Of a stretch of 64,000 nt of DNA, positions 1-9,709 are shown one piece after another. Below the pieces are notes generated by a model that was not told where the DNA came from, searched no databases, and was given only the letters and a program-made list of their open reading frames with translations. This stretch comes from Bartonella harrusi (GTDB taxonomy: Bacteria; Pseudomonadota; Alphaproteobacteria; Rhizobiales; Rhizobiaceae): NCBI RefSeq assembly GCF_024297065.1, contig NZ_CP101114.1:1426001-1490000 (forward strand), written 5' to 3'. The number at the start of each line of letters is the position of its first letter. Within the stretch, counting starts at the first letter, position 1. Made by a program: the position numbers and the translations under genes.

Positions 1-231
1 AACATTGAACAAAATATGACTCTCATGGCACGACAATTACCTCCTACACCTGATGGTTTACCTTTGGAAATTTATTGTTTTACCAATACAACTGTTTGGC
101 TAGAGTACGAACAAATTCAATCTGATATTTTCGACCACCTTTATTCCATTCTCCCTAGTTTTGGTCTAAAGATTTTTCAAAATCCAAGCGGCTATGATTT
201 TCGTCATCTATTAGAAACAAAAGAAAAGTAG
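1..231 (+). CDS. C-terminal end of a mechanosensitive ion channel (MscS/YbdG-like), cut by the window edge
   Basis: The reading frame is open from base 1, so the start lies outside the window; only the last 76 residues are visible. The segment with [15 protein letters not shown] and a later [14 protein letters not shown] resembles the cytoplasmic C-terminal domain of YbdG-type MscS channels, which gate in the inner membrane under osmotic stress. No membrane segment is in the visible part. It ends 70 bases before the Na/Pi cotransporter gene on the same strand. The family call rests on this tail only. Confidence 0.6.
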   Translation, partial: NIEQNMTLMARQLPPTPDGLPLEIYCFTNTTVWLEYEQIQSDIFDHLYSILPSFGLKIFQNPSGYDFRHLLETKEK

Positions 232-301
232 AAAAATGGACCTCAAATTATAATTTTTTTAAACCAACACTCTTTATAACAACAAAGAAAGAGAAAGTAT
301 C

Positions 302-1999
302 ATGAATAGTTCATTGGTACTCCTTCATCTTGCCGGCGCTATTTCTTTACTTCTTTGGGCCACACGCATGGTCCGCACAGGCGTTGAACGTGCTTATGGT
401 GATAGACTGAAATATAAAATGCGTCACGTCATTTCCAAACCCTTGTTTGCTGTAAGTTTTGGACTTTTTTCAGCGATGATTTTACAAAGCTCTACAGCAA
501 TCACACTCCTTGTTGGTTCTTTTGTTGAATCTGGTTTTGTCTCCGGTATAGCAGGACTGATGGCTGTCCGTGGAGGAGAATTAGGATCAGCATTCGTTGT
601 CAAAATTCTTTCCTATGACCTTACTATTGTTGTGCCCCTGTGCCTTTTAATTGGCACATGTATCTTCATGACGACTGAAAAACGTGAATGGCGTCAAGTA
701 GGGCGTATTGTCATTGGTATTGGCCTGTTGATTTTATCTTTACAAATGATAAGCGCAGCCACAGAGCCTTTACGTGATAGCGCTCTTTTACCTAGCATCA
801 TTCATTATCTTTCAACCGATCCTGTTTCTACTTTTTTGTTGGCAGCAGCACTTACCTATCTCTTACATTCATCCATTGCAGGGATTATTTTGCTGGTCAA
901 TTTCGCTAACTACGGTCTTATCCACGCTCAACTCTGTGTTGTCATGGTCCTTGGCGTTAATTTTGGTTCCTCTCTTATAGCACCACTTTTAACACGCAAT
1001 GCCCCCCCTAATGCTCGCCTCGTTCCCTTGGGGAATTTACTCATGCGTGGTGCTGGTTCTATCCTAATCCTTGTCTTATTTCTCTCCTTTCAACCACCTA
1101 TCACGTGGCTTGGCAATACCCCCTCTACTCAAGTTATTAATGCCCACATCATTTTTAACGTTTTTATTCTCCTTGCAAGCATACCACTCTCTCAATCGGT
1201 TTTAAAACTAACCACTAAAATTGTCCACGTAAGTACAAAAAAAACGCAAAACGATAAAACGCTGAATTTATCTGATCAAACAGCCCTTGATGATAGCGTT
1301 CTTGAACGTCCAACTTTAGCGCTTTCTAATGTCATGCGAGAAGTTATCCATATTTGCGACCTTGTGGATATCATGCTAGAAAAAATCATGGGACTTTATG
1401 AAAAACCTGATCCCGATATCATCCGTGAGCTTAACCAACTGAACGTCATATTGGATAAAAAGCATATCGCAATCAAACTTTATCTCGCACAATTAGCTGG
1501 ACAAAAATTATCTGATGAGCAAGCCCTTCAAACACAAGAGCTTTTAGGTGCTTGTATAAAATTAGATCAAGCAGGAGACATCATTATCCATAATATGCTT
1601 ATGCTCGTGAAAAAGAAACAACAAAAAGGCCTACAATTTAGTAGTGATGGATGGAATGACCTCCTGCGTTTCCATAGCATTGTTCTAGCCAATGCGCATA
1701 TTGCCTTTAATGTTCTTGTTTCGCGGGATACCCACACCGCGCGTTTACTGGTGCAGAAAAAAGATCAACTCCGAAACTTAGAAAAAGAGATGAGCTTAAA
1801 GCATTTTAAACGCCTTCGTGAAGGTGATCTTAAAAACATAGAGTCGTCCAGCCTTCATCTCGACACTGTACGCGATTTGAAACAAATCAATTCTCTTTTA
1901 ACCTCAATGATCTATCCAATTTTAGAAGCACAAGGACTTCTCCAAAGTTCCCGCCTACAAAATTCTGCTGAACAACAAACAGCGAAACCTTCATCTTGA
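302..1999 (+). CDS. Na/Pi cotransporter family protein with C-terminal PhoU-like domain
   Basis: This 565-residue inner-membrane protein should import phosphate with sodium. The N-terminal ~310 residues are hydrophobic and hold two related repeats: LQSSTAIT near residue 61 (the QSS motif of the family) and a matching LLHSSIAG near residue 187. The C-terminal ~220 residues are soluble, helical and PhoU-like, a common arrangement for the YjbB/NptA-type family. An AAAGAGAAAG stretch lies just upstream of the ATG. The gene stands alone, followed by a long gap. Whether it imports or exports phosphate is not decided by sequence. Confidence 0.85.
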   Translation: MNSSLVLLHLAGAISLLLWATRMVRTGVERAYGDRLKYKMRHVISKPLFAVSFGLFSAMILQSSTAITLLVGSFVESGFVSGIAGLMAVRGGELGSAFVVKILSYDLTIVVPLCLLIGTCIFMTTEKREWRQVGRIVIGIGLLILSLQMISAATEPLRDSALLPSIIHYLSTDPVSTFLLAAALTYLLHSSIAGIILLVNFANYGLIHAQLCVVMVLGVNFGSSLIAPLLTRNAPPNARLVPLGNLLMRGAGSILILVLFLSFQPPITWLGNTPSTQVINAHIIFNVFILLASIPLSQSVLKLTTKIVHVSTKKTQNDKTLNLSDQTALDDSVLERPTLALSNVMREVIHICDLVDIMLEKIMGLYEKPDPDIIRELNQLNVILDKKHIAIKLYLAQLAGQKLSDEQALQTQELLGACIKLDQAGDIIIHNMLMLVKKKQQKGLQFSSDGWNDLLRFHSIVLANAHIAFNVLVSRDTHTARLLVQKKDQLRNLEKEMSLKHFKRLREGDLKNIESSSLHLDTVRDLKQINSLLTSMIYPILEAQGLLQSSRLQNSAEQQTAKPSS

Positions 2000-2626
2000 A
2001 AACATTTGAACAATAAACACATCACATCGGTTATTGCATTTTACGTCTTTAAATGTCTTAACCAAATCAAATACTTTCAAAAAACACACCACTCCAAAGC
2101 ACTAAGCAAAGAAATACACCATAAGAGATATAAACTTTCATCTGTTTGCAAAAAGGATACTTTTAAAAGACTTAACAAACAAAATGGTTTGTAAAAAATT
2201 GAAACAACACCATTTTTAAATATCAAGTAAAGTATGACTGATATCAGATAAGCAAATGCCCTTTCAAAATTTTTGAGTGTCTATTTTCTTGTTGCTTGAA
2301 GCAACTCATTTTCATTTTTTGAAAATTATTATAGAAATTGACAATAAATATCCTCATAAATACAGTTTTTATATTCTCAAAATACTTTTTCTTTATGTAA
2401 AACGATTGCGCATTTCAGCAATTTTGGGTATTATCGAGGGAGTGGTGTGTATTGGTGCTTTGATAGATATAATATTACACATGTAAAATGTTTGCACGGA
2501 TTTAAAAAGCAGCAAAGTAACTATAACAAAGTTTTTAGCAGAAGTATCCCTCCTCAAAGTAAAAAAGTTAAGTCTTGATCTTTATAAAGCTTACCCTAGT
2601 TAAAATTTAGGCAAAGGAGAATATAA
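2000..2626. other. gene-free stretch
   Basis: This AT-rich stretch of about 630 bases lies between the Na/Pi transporter and the GlsB-type gene. Short open frames occur, but none has a recognisable product or a convincing ribosome site. An AGGAGA ribosome site for the next gene sits at the right edge. Confidence 0.5.
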
Positions 2627-2878
2627 ATGGAAGACGCAAATATCGGCTGGATTGCAGCTATTATTATCGGCGGCCTTGCAGGTTGGGCTGCCCAATATTT
2701 TATGAAAAGCCAAACTGGAGTATTTCTAAACATTATCTTAGGAATTATTGGAGCCGCATTAGCCAGTTTTGTTTTCAGCCTTTTAGGTGTAAGCTTTTCT
2801 GGGTGGGTTGGCTATCTCATTTCAGGTTTTATAGGGGCCTGCGTTCTGATATGGATAGGAAGAAAAGTCCGCTCATAA
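2627..2878 (+). CDS. GlsB/YeaQ/YmgE family stress-response membrane protein
   Basis: This 83-residue protein has three hydrophobic segments rich in glycine: IGWIAAIIIGGLAGWAAQYF, then a GVFLNIILGIIGAALASFVF stretch, and a last segment ending in GRKVRS. That pattern is typical of the transglycosylase-associated (GlsB/YeaQ) family of small inner-membrane proteins, often induced by stress; the molecular role is unknown. A strong AAAGGAGA site precedes the ATG. It is monocistronic, between two long AT-rich gaps. Confidence 0.85.
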   Translation: MEDANIGWIAAIIIGGLAGWAAQYFMKSQTGVFLNIILGIIGAALASFVFSLLGVSFSGWVGYLISGFIGACVLIWIGRKVRS

Positions 2879-3504
2879 GACATTATTTTTAAAAGGCAAT
2901 TTTGATGCTCAATGAAAAAATGAGGGATTTTTGCCATAGCCCTTAAAATCTTAGTCAACGGGTAAGTGATGGTGAGATGCTCAAGCAGTGTTCTTTATAC
3001 ATCACTATCCCTTTTGGTCATTATCTCATCTATTTTAGCCTTCTCTCACTTCATTGTTAAATGAAAAAAACAAAAGCTTTCATAAGCTATCCTCCTCCCC
3101 CAATCCGTTAAAATCTCTTTATACTAGCAGAAATAACGCTGTTTTTTGAGTACAAAATTTACTTGTTTCATTTTTTATAATTCACGTTTAAATATCACTG
3201 TTTGTAACCTCTGATTACTCAAATACTATTGCCTATACTCAAATTATTAGAATTAGATTGGAAAAGATAATATCTACCCTATTTTTCTTTCAATTTTTTT
3301 ATTAAAATTTAATAATAACAATAATTATTTGCATAAAAAATGATTTATAATTGTAAATCAAAGAAGAAAGCGAAATGTTACATTTTATTTTAAAATAAAC
3401 CAAAAATTATTTTTTATAAATCAGGAAAAATAATATACTTATTGTATATATTTATTTACTTTATGTGAATATTTGATTTATTGATGTATATTATTTCATA
3501 ATAG
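2879..3504. other. gene-free, very AT-rich stretch
   Basis: About 625 bases without a supported gene. From about 3290 to 3500 the sequence is almost pure A and T, much more so than other gaps in the window. It lies directly downstream of the phage-type ATPase gene on the opposite strand. No integrase, capsid or other phage gene is recognisable here. Confidence 0.5.
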
Positions 3505-4563
3505 TCAGACCTTTTTAATAAAAGGTTCCATAGCTCTTTTTACATCCGGTGTATTAAAATAAACATCACCTTCTCTAATAAATTTAGCTAACTGTTTTAA
3601 ATGGAAATCTTTTGAAATTTTTCCTTTAATTGCATTTTCATACAAAACATCATTATCTATACTATATGTAATATATCCGTCAATTCTCCCCTTTTTGATG
3701 AATAGTTTTTCATTTGCAAAAAATACAGCTAACTCTCGCCCATCTATAATAAGATTAATGAATGGCTTTTTATGTACAGATTTCATCTTGTCTACAAAAG
3801 TAAAATCGTCTTTAAGAAGGGTGTTTGCTAGAACGGGTGCACTATAATTTATGTTTCTAATTGACCTTGCAAAACGAGTATTTAATTTTTTTTCTAAAAA
3901 TTCTTTTCCTACAGTATGGCCTACTAGAATACTCCGAGAGCTATAATGAGTAAATTCATTATTTTCATGATCATATAATTCAAAAAAATCAAAATAAGGA
4001 TTAGATCTTGAATTACTGCTTCCAAGACATATTACTCTACCATCATTACGGTTTTTGAAAACAGTTTCACATAAGCTCACTAATTTTTGTGGTTCATCTC
4101 TTAAATACCTATTATTTTCACAAATATATTCCTCGAATATAATAGTTTTAACGTTTGGAAATGCGTTCTGTTTGTACTGATGCACTAAAGATAAAGGTAT
4201 GAGGTAACCACATATTTTATCATGTTTAGGCTTAGTTACAGGAGTTTTTTTGTAACTCTTACTCCATTTCACTCTTTCCAAATTATTTAAATGCGTTTCT
4301 GGATTATAAATAATACAATCACCTTTACATCTAAACTCAAATGGCCTGAGTATTCCCTCATTTTTTAAAGAACTAAATAAGCCATCTGCTATTCTTCCTA
4401 TTTCTGCTTTTGTGCGTCTTACATAGATAAATTCTTCATTTCTTTTTTTATAGGCATTACAAACGAATTTTAAGGTACTAAATGTTTTTCCCAATCTCCT
4501 GTTGCTATCAAGAAAATTCCACAGTGCATTATATGAAAGAGCTTTAGATAAATCATAAAACAT
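3505..4563 (-). CDS. phi29 gp16-like DNA packaging (encapsidation) ATPase, orphan
   Basis: This 352-residue protein matches, over its full length and in order, what I recall of the phi29 packaging motor gp16 (about 332 residues). Shared elements are an N-terminal FYDLSKALSY block, a P-loop-like SNRRLGKT at residues 20-27, FIYVRR at 45-50, the Walker-B-like TIIFEEY at 140-146, FKNRNDGR at 169-176 (arginine-finger region), an SSNSRSNPYF block near 182, and a C-terminal domain starting around TRFAR. The P-loop is degenerate: two of its usual glycines are Ser and Arg, but GKT is kept. Walker B has Glu for Asp. A RBS-like AAAAGGTC precedes the ATG. No other phage gene flanks it. The known family drives viral DNA into proheads; its role here is unknown. 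Confidence 0.75.
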   Translation of the reverse strand: MFYDLSKALSYNALWNFLDSNRRLGKTFSTLKFVCNAYKKRNEEFIYVRRTKAEIGRIADGLFSSLKNEGILRPFEFRCKGDCIIYNPETHLNNLERVKWSKSYKKTPVTKPKHDKICGYLIPLSLVHQYKQNAFPNVKTIIFEEYICENNRYLRDEPQKLVSLCETVFKNRNDGRVICLGSSNSRSNPYFDFFELYDHENNEFTHYSSRSILVGHTVGKEFLEKKLNTRFARSIRNINYSAPVLANTLLKDDFTFVDKMKSVHKKPFINLIIDGRELAVFFANEKLFIKKGRIDGYITYSIDNDVLYENAIKGKISKDFHLKQLAKFIREGDVYFNTPDVKRAMEPFIKKV

Positions 4564-4597
4564 GATATTTGACCTTTTTTCATGGAAATAAAACTCA

Positions 4598-4612
4598 TCA
4601 TGTAATTTTCAT
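4598..4612 (-). promoter_or_regulatory. possible tiny leader ORF upstream of the packaging ATPase gene
   Basis: On the minus strand a near-perfect ribosome site (GAGGAGAT) is followed at once by ATG and a four-codon frame MKIT with stop. It sits 35 bases before the start of the gp16-like gene. The stop overlaps another ATG in a different frame that runs into the ATPase gene. This could be a leader peptide, the remnant of a lost upstream gene, or chance. Confidence 0.25.
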
Positions 4613-4752
4613 ATCTCCTCTTTTAAATAGCTCTTATATCTTTTTTCCGTTTAAAATCTTGCTGCCTTTACATTTCTACATTATAATGGAAATGTTTATT
4701 TTTATCACCTAGCATATCACATGGAACACGGTTTTGGATATGGAGTAAGATA

Positions 4753-5268
4753 ATGTCTGAATCCCGAGATTCCATCTTACCGCCTTTAAAGTGGCTATCT
4801 GATCAAGATCCTCCGATACCAGAGAATGCCCATGATTGGCTCATGGAAACAGGCTCAATGACGCTTCGATTGAAAAAATACTGTACCTCCATACGAGTTG
4901 AACCAAAACGTGAATGTTTCATTACACGGGATAAACTGAAAGAAGAAGCACAACATCTCCCTGATAGCCCACGTTACTGGTTACGCGAAGTCATATTGAT
5001 GGGTGACAATCAGCCTTGGCTTCTTGGACGCACTGTAATCCCGCAAGAAACTTTCTGCGAACACAATCAAGCGCTCATGCATTTGGGCACAAAACCATTG
5101 GGACACTATCTGTTTAACAATGGAAACTTAACCCGCGATTTCATTCATATTGGCCAACAAGGCGCACTGTGGGCACGCCGTTCACGTTTGCGATTACAAG
5201 ACAAACCATTACTGCTAACCGAATTGTTTTTAACGGCTTCACCGCTTTACACAACAAATCCCGCATAA
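4753..5268 (+). CDS. ubiC: chorismate--pyruvate lyase
   Basis: This 171-residue cytosolic enzyme should remove pyruvate from chorismate to give 4-hydroxybenzoate, the first committed step of ubiquinone synthesis. Family features are the N-terminal GSMTLRLKK block, WLREVILMG with the conserved Arg, LLGRTVIP, the PLGHYLF motif and the C-terminal WARRSRL followed by [12 protein letters not shown], where the Glu is the likely catalytic acid. Length matches the family. It is divergent from the phage-like ATPase gene and monocistronic. UbiK and the MidA homologue elsewhere in the window point to the same respiratory pathway. Confidence 0.85.
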   Translation: MSESRDSILPPLKWLSDQDPPIPENAHDWLMETGSMTLRLKKYCTSIRVEPKRECFITRDKLKEEAQHLPDSPRYWLREVILMGDNQPWLLGRTVIPQETFCEHNQALMHLGTKPLGHYLFNNGNLTRDFIHIGQQGALWARRSRLRLQDKPLLLTELFLTASPLYTTNPA

Positions 5269-5440
5269 GTCGAAGAAAAGAATATCTTAAAGAAGAACAT
5301 GACATAAAATAGATGGTAAATGTCTACGTTGTTCATTAACAAAAAACACGCATTTTCTTACTTTAACAAACGAATTTTACGGTGTTTTTTCTAATGGATA
5401 TGACTTCATAGCGTTAGACTACGTGCCTTGTTTAAGACAA

Positions 5441-5865
5441 TACATTGATTTATAAGGAATCATTTATCTTTCCGCCTATTAAATGAGCCTCCGAATATTG
5501 TAAAATTCTCTCATCTCAAATCCTTTCATTTTGAATCAAATGAAATCATGTTTGCACGTCACAAATGAGGTTGGCGTATGAGTAAAAACTTTAAAGAAAG
5601 AAGTAAAAAGGCCTTTTATGAATTGTCTAAATACCAAGAGCTATTGCAACATTGAGGTCTTGTAAATAGAACGATGGTATCGGCTTACACCTTCACAAAC
5701 ATAAAGATGGTAGTGTTAAAAGGCTTTTACGCTATACAGTCCATGGACGCCGTCGTGAAATGGGCTTGGACACCTTCAAAAAGGTCTCTTAAAAAAACTC
5801 GTGAATGTGCAACACAATGACATTTTGTTTTACATGAGGGTCGTGACCCCATTAAAGAATCACTG
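5441..5865 (+). pseudogene. integrase 5' fragment repeat, copy A
   Basis: The copy begins with the shared left end (ATTGATTTATAA near 5444), runs through a conserved non-coding upstream segment (AATATTGTAAAATTCTCTCA), and continues into a decayed coding part. Read with frameshifts this gives GRRREMGLDT, then SLKKTRECATQ and HEGRDPIKE, the N-terminal DUF4102-type arm of a tyrosine recombinase. The start codon and frame are lost. About 140 codons of the original gene are represented; the catalytic domain is absent. Confidence 0.75.
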
Positions 5866-6576
5866 ATGATAATGACAGCGGCATTTTGTTGCTCGATAGA
5901 ATTTGCTACAATTTTTTACAAATTTTAGAAAATTTCTTTTCTTTGTAGAAGATTCCCTTAGCAAGACCATCTGACACAGATCACTTAATCTCCTATATTT
6001 TCTTGTACTAAAACTAAAGAAAGAACTCATTTTACTAACATCTCAGCAAATTAATGGACAAGAAATTTATAAATAACCATCCTTTTTTCTAGCGATTCTA
6101 AGAAAAAAAATCTTTATAAACACGCATTGCCCCCTACTTTTATTTCGTCATTTCAACTAAAACAAATTGTCTATGATAGCTTCCCACTTCTTGTTTTTTT
6201 CACAATGGTAAAAAAAATTACAATCTCTAACCCAGCAATTTACGAAACAAAGTATGGCAAGATAGACACTTTTCTGCACCTCCAAAATAAGCATTTTATT
6301 GCCCAATCAACCTGGTCAAACAATGAAAATTATCCTCATTCTATCCAATGAGAAAAGCTTCTACTCAGTCATCCTTATAGATCTTACATTACATGATAAA
6401 AAATAATAAATATCGGGATTTTAGAAAATTCAAAAACAGGACTTTACCTCTTCGTAGAATATACCTATACTCTCTTTCTCAAGCACAACATTGTAAACAA
6501 TATATACAAAAGCTGTGATGCTTTTGTGTAACGTTGGTTGTTTCTATCTTTTAGAAATCAATCGTGAGCACACACT
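5866..6576. other. gene-free stretch upstream of carA
   Basis: About 700 AT-rich bases separate the integrase remnant from carA. A 74-codon frame at 6127-6351 has no recognisable content. Near 6509 a small hairpin (AAAAGC-loop-GCTTTT) lies in the probable carA leader; no known riboswitch is recognised. Confidence 0.4.
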
Positions 6577-7773
6577 ATGACACAAACTATCCCCTCTCGC
6601 GATCCTTGGCGCGTAAAGAAACCTACAGCCCTCTTAATCTTAGCTGATGGAACGGTTATTGAAGGAAAAGGTGTAGGTGCTACAGGCATTGCTGAAGGTG
6701 AAGTTTGTTTCAACACCGCTATAACAGGCTATGAGGAAATCCTCACAGACCCATCATATACGCAACAAATTATCAATTTCACTTTTCCTCATATAGGAAA
6801 TGTAGGAACAAACAGCGAAGATATCGAAGATCTCACGCCTATCAACTGTCATGGTGCCGTCGGTGCTCTTTTCAAAGCCGACATTACACGCCCCTCAAAC
6901 TATCGTGCAAATAAAAATCTCGATCAATGGCTTAGAACACGTAAAATTATTGCACTTTGCGGCATTGATACACGTGCACTCACCATTCTTATCCGAGAAA
7001 AAGGTGCACAAAATGCTATCATTGCACATGATCCTGATGGGAATTTTGACATCCCCTCATTAAAGAAGCGTGCTCAAAAATGGTCTGGTCTTATTAATCT
7101 TGATCTCACAAAAGAAGTCACATCTCAATCATTAAGGCAATGGAGTGAAAAGCCATGGATATGGAATAAAGGGTATCATACAAATAATGTGCATAATCTT
7201 CATATCATAGCAATCGACTATGGCATTAAGCGCAATATTCTCCGTCTTATGGCTACACAGAATGCACGCATTACCATCGTGCCGGCACACACAAATGCAG
7301 AAGAAATTCTAGCAATGAACCCTGATGGTATTTTTCTTTCAAATGGTCCAGGTGATCCAGCAGCGACAGCGCAATACGCTGTTCCAACGATTAAAACATT
7401 AATTGAGCATAATTTACCACTTTTCGGTATATGCCTTGGTCATCAACTTTTAGCTCTCACTCTTGGAGCAAAAACCATAAAAATGCATCAAGGACATCAT
7501 GGTGCTAATCATCCTGTTAAAGATCTTAACACTGGAAAAGTTGAGATTGTATCAATGAACCATGGTTTTGCCGTAGATACTAGCTCTTTACCGCCCCATG
7601 TCCAAGAAACGCATATTTCCCTCTTTGATGGTTCAAACTGTGGCATTCGCATGATTGGAAAACCAGTTTTCTCTGTTCAACATCATCCCGAAGCTTCCCC
7701 AGGCCCACAAGACAGTCATTATCTCTTTCAACATTTTAACGATCTTATCATGAATTATAAAAAGATTGCTTAA
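6577..7773 (+). CDS. carA: carbamoyl-phosphate synthase small (glutaminase) subunit
   Basis: CarA hydrolyses glutamine and passes ammonia to CarB for carbamoyl phosphate, the precursor of pyrimidines and arginine. The 398 residues hold the N-terminal CPSase small domain (GEVCFNTAITGYEEILTDPS) and a C-terminal class I glutamine amidotransferase. The catalytic triad is visible: Cys286 in GICLGHQ, and His370 and Glu372 in HHPEASPGP. Length is normal. Its partner carB lies 3.7 kb downstream on the same strand, separated by a dead transporter gene and a lipoprotein gene, so the two are probably not one operon. Confidence 0.95.
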   Translation: MTQTIPSRDPWRVKKPTALLILADGTVIEGKGVGATGIAEGEVCFNTAITGYEEILTDPSYTQQIINFTFPHIGNVGTNSEDIEDLTPINCHGAVGALFKADITRPSNYRANKNLDQWLRTRKIIALCGIDTRALTILIREKGAQNAIIAHDPDGNFDIPSLKKRAQKWSGLINLDLTKEVTSQSLRQWSEKPWIWNKGYHTNNVHNLHIIAIDYGIKRNILRLMATQNARITIVPAHTNAEEILAMNPDGIFLSNGPGDPAATAQYAVPTIKTLIEHNLPLFGICLGHQLLALTLGAKTIKMHQGHHGANHPVKDLNTGKVEIVSMNHGFAVDTSSLPPHVQETHISLFDGSNCGIRMIGKPVFSVQHHPEASPGPQDSHYLFQHFNDLIMNYKKIA

Positions 7774-8244
7774 TTAAAATGCTTTTCTTTTCAATTTTTC
7801 CCCTTAAATGGTATCTTTCATTTCGTGAAAACATATTATTTTTCAGGATAGAGTATACCTACTTCTAGAGTGCACAAGTTTTATTGACCTCATAAAGCTT
7901 GAAAATGTATTCTTATCAATAAAGATCTCAAAGAATGCATTTATCCACAAAGCAAAAACAGTCATTATAACAATAAACGCACCAAAGCTTCCTATAAAAG
8001 AAGCACCCAAAAAATGAAAAATCACATTTTCATATGTAAATTGTTCAAAAAGAAATAAATAAAAAAGAAAACCCAATATTAAGCTTGGTGAAACGACAAA
8101 CGCCATCGCTCCCTGCAAGTCTTCTAATGGATTTACTGAAGACCTATTGTAAAACAATAGCGTGCATCGGAACATGAATAAAATATCGCAGCATGGTACC
8201 CAAAAACTAAGGCAACCATCCAGCCTCGAGTTACAAATTCACAC

Positions 8245-8609
8245 GCTTTTTTAAGAAACATTTCTTAAAGCACCCAAGGCCATTTCACAACAGCGTCTAT
8301 AAGTGGTATAGTGCAAAAACCATTGTGCATCACCATCTTTAGATTGATAAAGAAGTAAGCCAACACCATCATACTCTTTTTGCCAACTCCAAATGTTGTG
8401 GCAACCATCGCATTAAGACGATTCATAAGAGGTATTTTTACTCCTTTCTAAACGTTTTTTACCCACACAAACCCTACTTTTAACATACAGAAACATGATT
8501 TTAATTGCTTCAAAATGAGAGGGTTTAAAATGAAAGAATCTTACAATATTCAGAGTTCTCCTTCAACAGGCAAAACGATACATTATCTTTATAAATCAGT
8601 GTATTGTAA
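8245..8609 (-). pseudogene. integrase 5' fragment repeat, copy B
   Basis: Read on the minus strand, the left end (ACTGATTTATAAAG) is at about 8600. It is followed by the conserved upstream segment (AATATTGTAAGATTCTTTCA) and a decayed start of the integrase (LMNRLNA-like), then SKDGDAQWF and ALGALRNVS with a stop. It sits inside the MFS pseudogene: transporter sequence ends at GYM near 8612 and resumes near 8240 with TRGWM. Confidence 0.7.
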
Positions 8610-8960
8610 ACATATAGCCAAAAAGAACAACCAATGCAAACAAAAAACCTAAATCGCAATATGCCAATTGCTCTATCGTTTAGCAAAATAAGGCTCAATA
8701 AAAGCTATCGCAATAATCTGATCTATACCGAAGTCACTATAAGATAATCCTATAGACAACATATTCCAATCGTAGTGTTCTTTAGCAATGAAAGCCCAAA
8801 TGCTTGGTCATACAAATTCCGCAAGCCAATAAAGAAAAAAACAAAACTGCCAAAGAGCTTTTGGATATTATCTAGGTTGAAAATGCACCTAAAGAATGTG
8901 CAAATTTCATATCAAAAGAGCGCCTATTGCATAGAAAAAGCATTTCTATAAGAGTGCAAA

Positions 8961-9250
8961 TATTGATTTATAAACATAATTTATCATTTCGCTTGTTAAA
9001 TGAAACTATCAAATATTGTAAGATTTTCTTATTTCAATCCTGCTTATACTCAATGAATCAAAATCACTTAATTTACACGTCACAAGCAGAGGTAATGTGT
9101 GGAGAAAAAACGCTAAAGAAAGGAGTAAATGTGACTCTAATGAAACATCTTAATGCAAGAGCCATCACAACATGAGGGGCTAGTAAAGAAAATGATGGCG
9201 CCAACTTGCAATCCACACAAAAATGAAATGAATGGTAAAAACCGGCTGCA
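8961..9250 (+). pseudogene. integrase 5' fragment repeat, copy C
   Basis: The left end TATTGATTTATAAAC at 8961 is followed by the shared upstream segment (AATATTGTAAGATTTTCTTA), a ribosome-site-like AAAGAAAGGAG near 9116, and a short decayed integrase start. It ends within about 100 bases of the start-codon region. It lies in the opposite orientation to copy B, inside the same dead MFS gene. Confidence 0.7.
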
Positions 9251-9709
9251 AAATAAAAAAAATATGTAAACAAAATTGACCTAAAAAGCGGTCAATACCT
9301 AGAAAACTGCCAATAAAAATGAGCCTAAGATCAACCCTAATTCAGGTGTACAATTTCTAACAAAATAAAATCGCGCGTGCAATTTCTATCATCAGATACA
9401 TCAGCAAGATAAGTTGTATAAAGTGCAAAACTAGCACAACTCATCCCTAACAAAAGACGCCCAATAAGCAACAGAGAACAGCTCCACGCTACAGCACATA
9501 TCAGATTATAAAGAGCAAAAACGGATAACAGAGATAAGCAATTGTTCTCTTTCCCCAGAAGCCTTTTTGCTATCCTTTCCTGACAACGAAACAAAATATT
9601 CAGACAAAAAAGAGCTAATAATTGCGATGCTGATCTAATAACACAAGCAATCAAAACTAAAAATAAGCCCATCATGGATCAATTTTGAATCGATTTTTTG
9701 ATTGCTCAT

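Larger units (their letters stand above)
7843..9709 (-). pseudogene. MFS transporter of the TetA/TCR type, dead, split by two repeat insertions
   Basis: Pieces of one 12-TM drug-efflux-type transporter can be followed in order on the minus strand. The start is near 9709 (MSNQKIDSKLIH), then a frameshift into GLFLVLIACVI, then LLLIGRLLLGMS and TTYLADVSD (9337-9675). Next come hydrophobic bits with stops at about 9255-9335, RRSFDMK near 8920, KEHYDWNMLSIGLSY near 8750, FVTRGWMVAL near 8235, and a C-terminal part LEDLQGAMAFV to the stop at 7843. Two integrase-fragment repeats interrupt it (8245-8609 and 8961-9250). The frame is broken many times, so the gene cannot make a transporter. The 110-codon and 112-codon open frames inside are fragments, not genes. 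Confidence 0.75.

Noticed and set aside
2277..2486. 69-codon frame before the GlsB-type gene
   Set aside because: AT-rich sequence giving Ile/Leu/Phe-rich translation; no family or ribosome site.
3505..5268. A prophage around the packaging ATPase
   Set aside because: No capsid, portal, tail, replication or integrase gene is recognisable on either side, so no prophage is called.
6127..6351. 74-codon frame upstream of carA
   Set aside because: No recognisable domain and no ribosome site; the gap composition is non-coding.
7843..8175. 110-codon frame as a novel small membrane protein
   Set aside because: It matches the C-terminal half of the same MFS transporter.
9337..9675. 112-codon frame as a stand-alone membrane protein
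   Set aside because: It matches an internal part of an MFS transporter whose other parts are found on both sides; treated as a fragment of the pseudogene.
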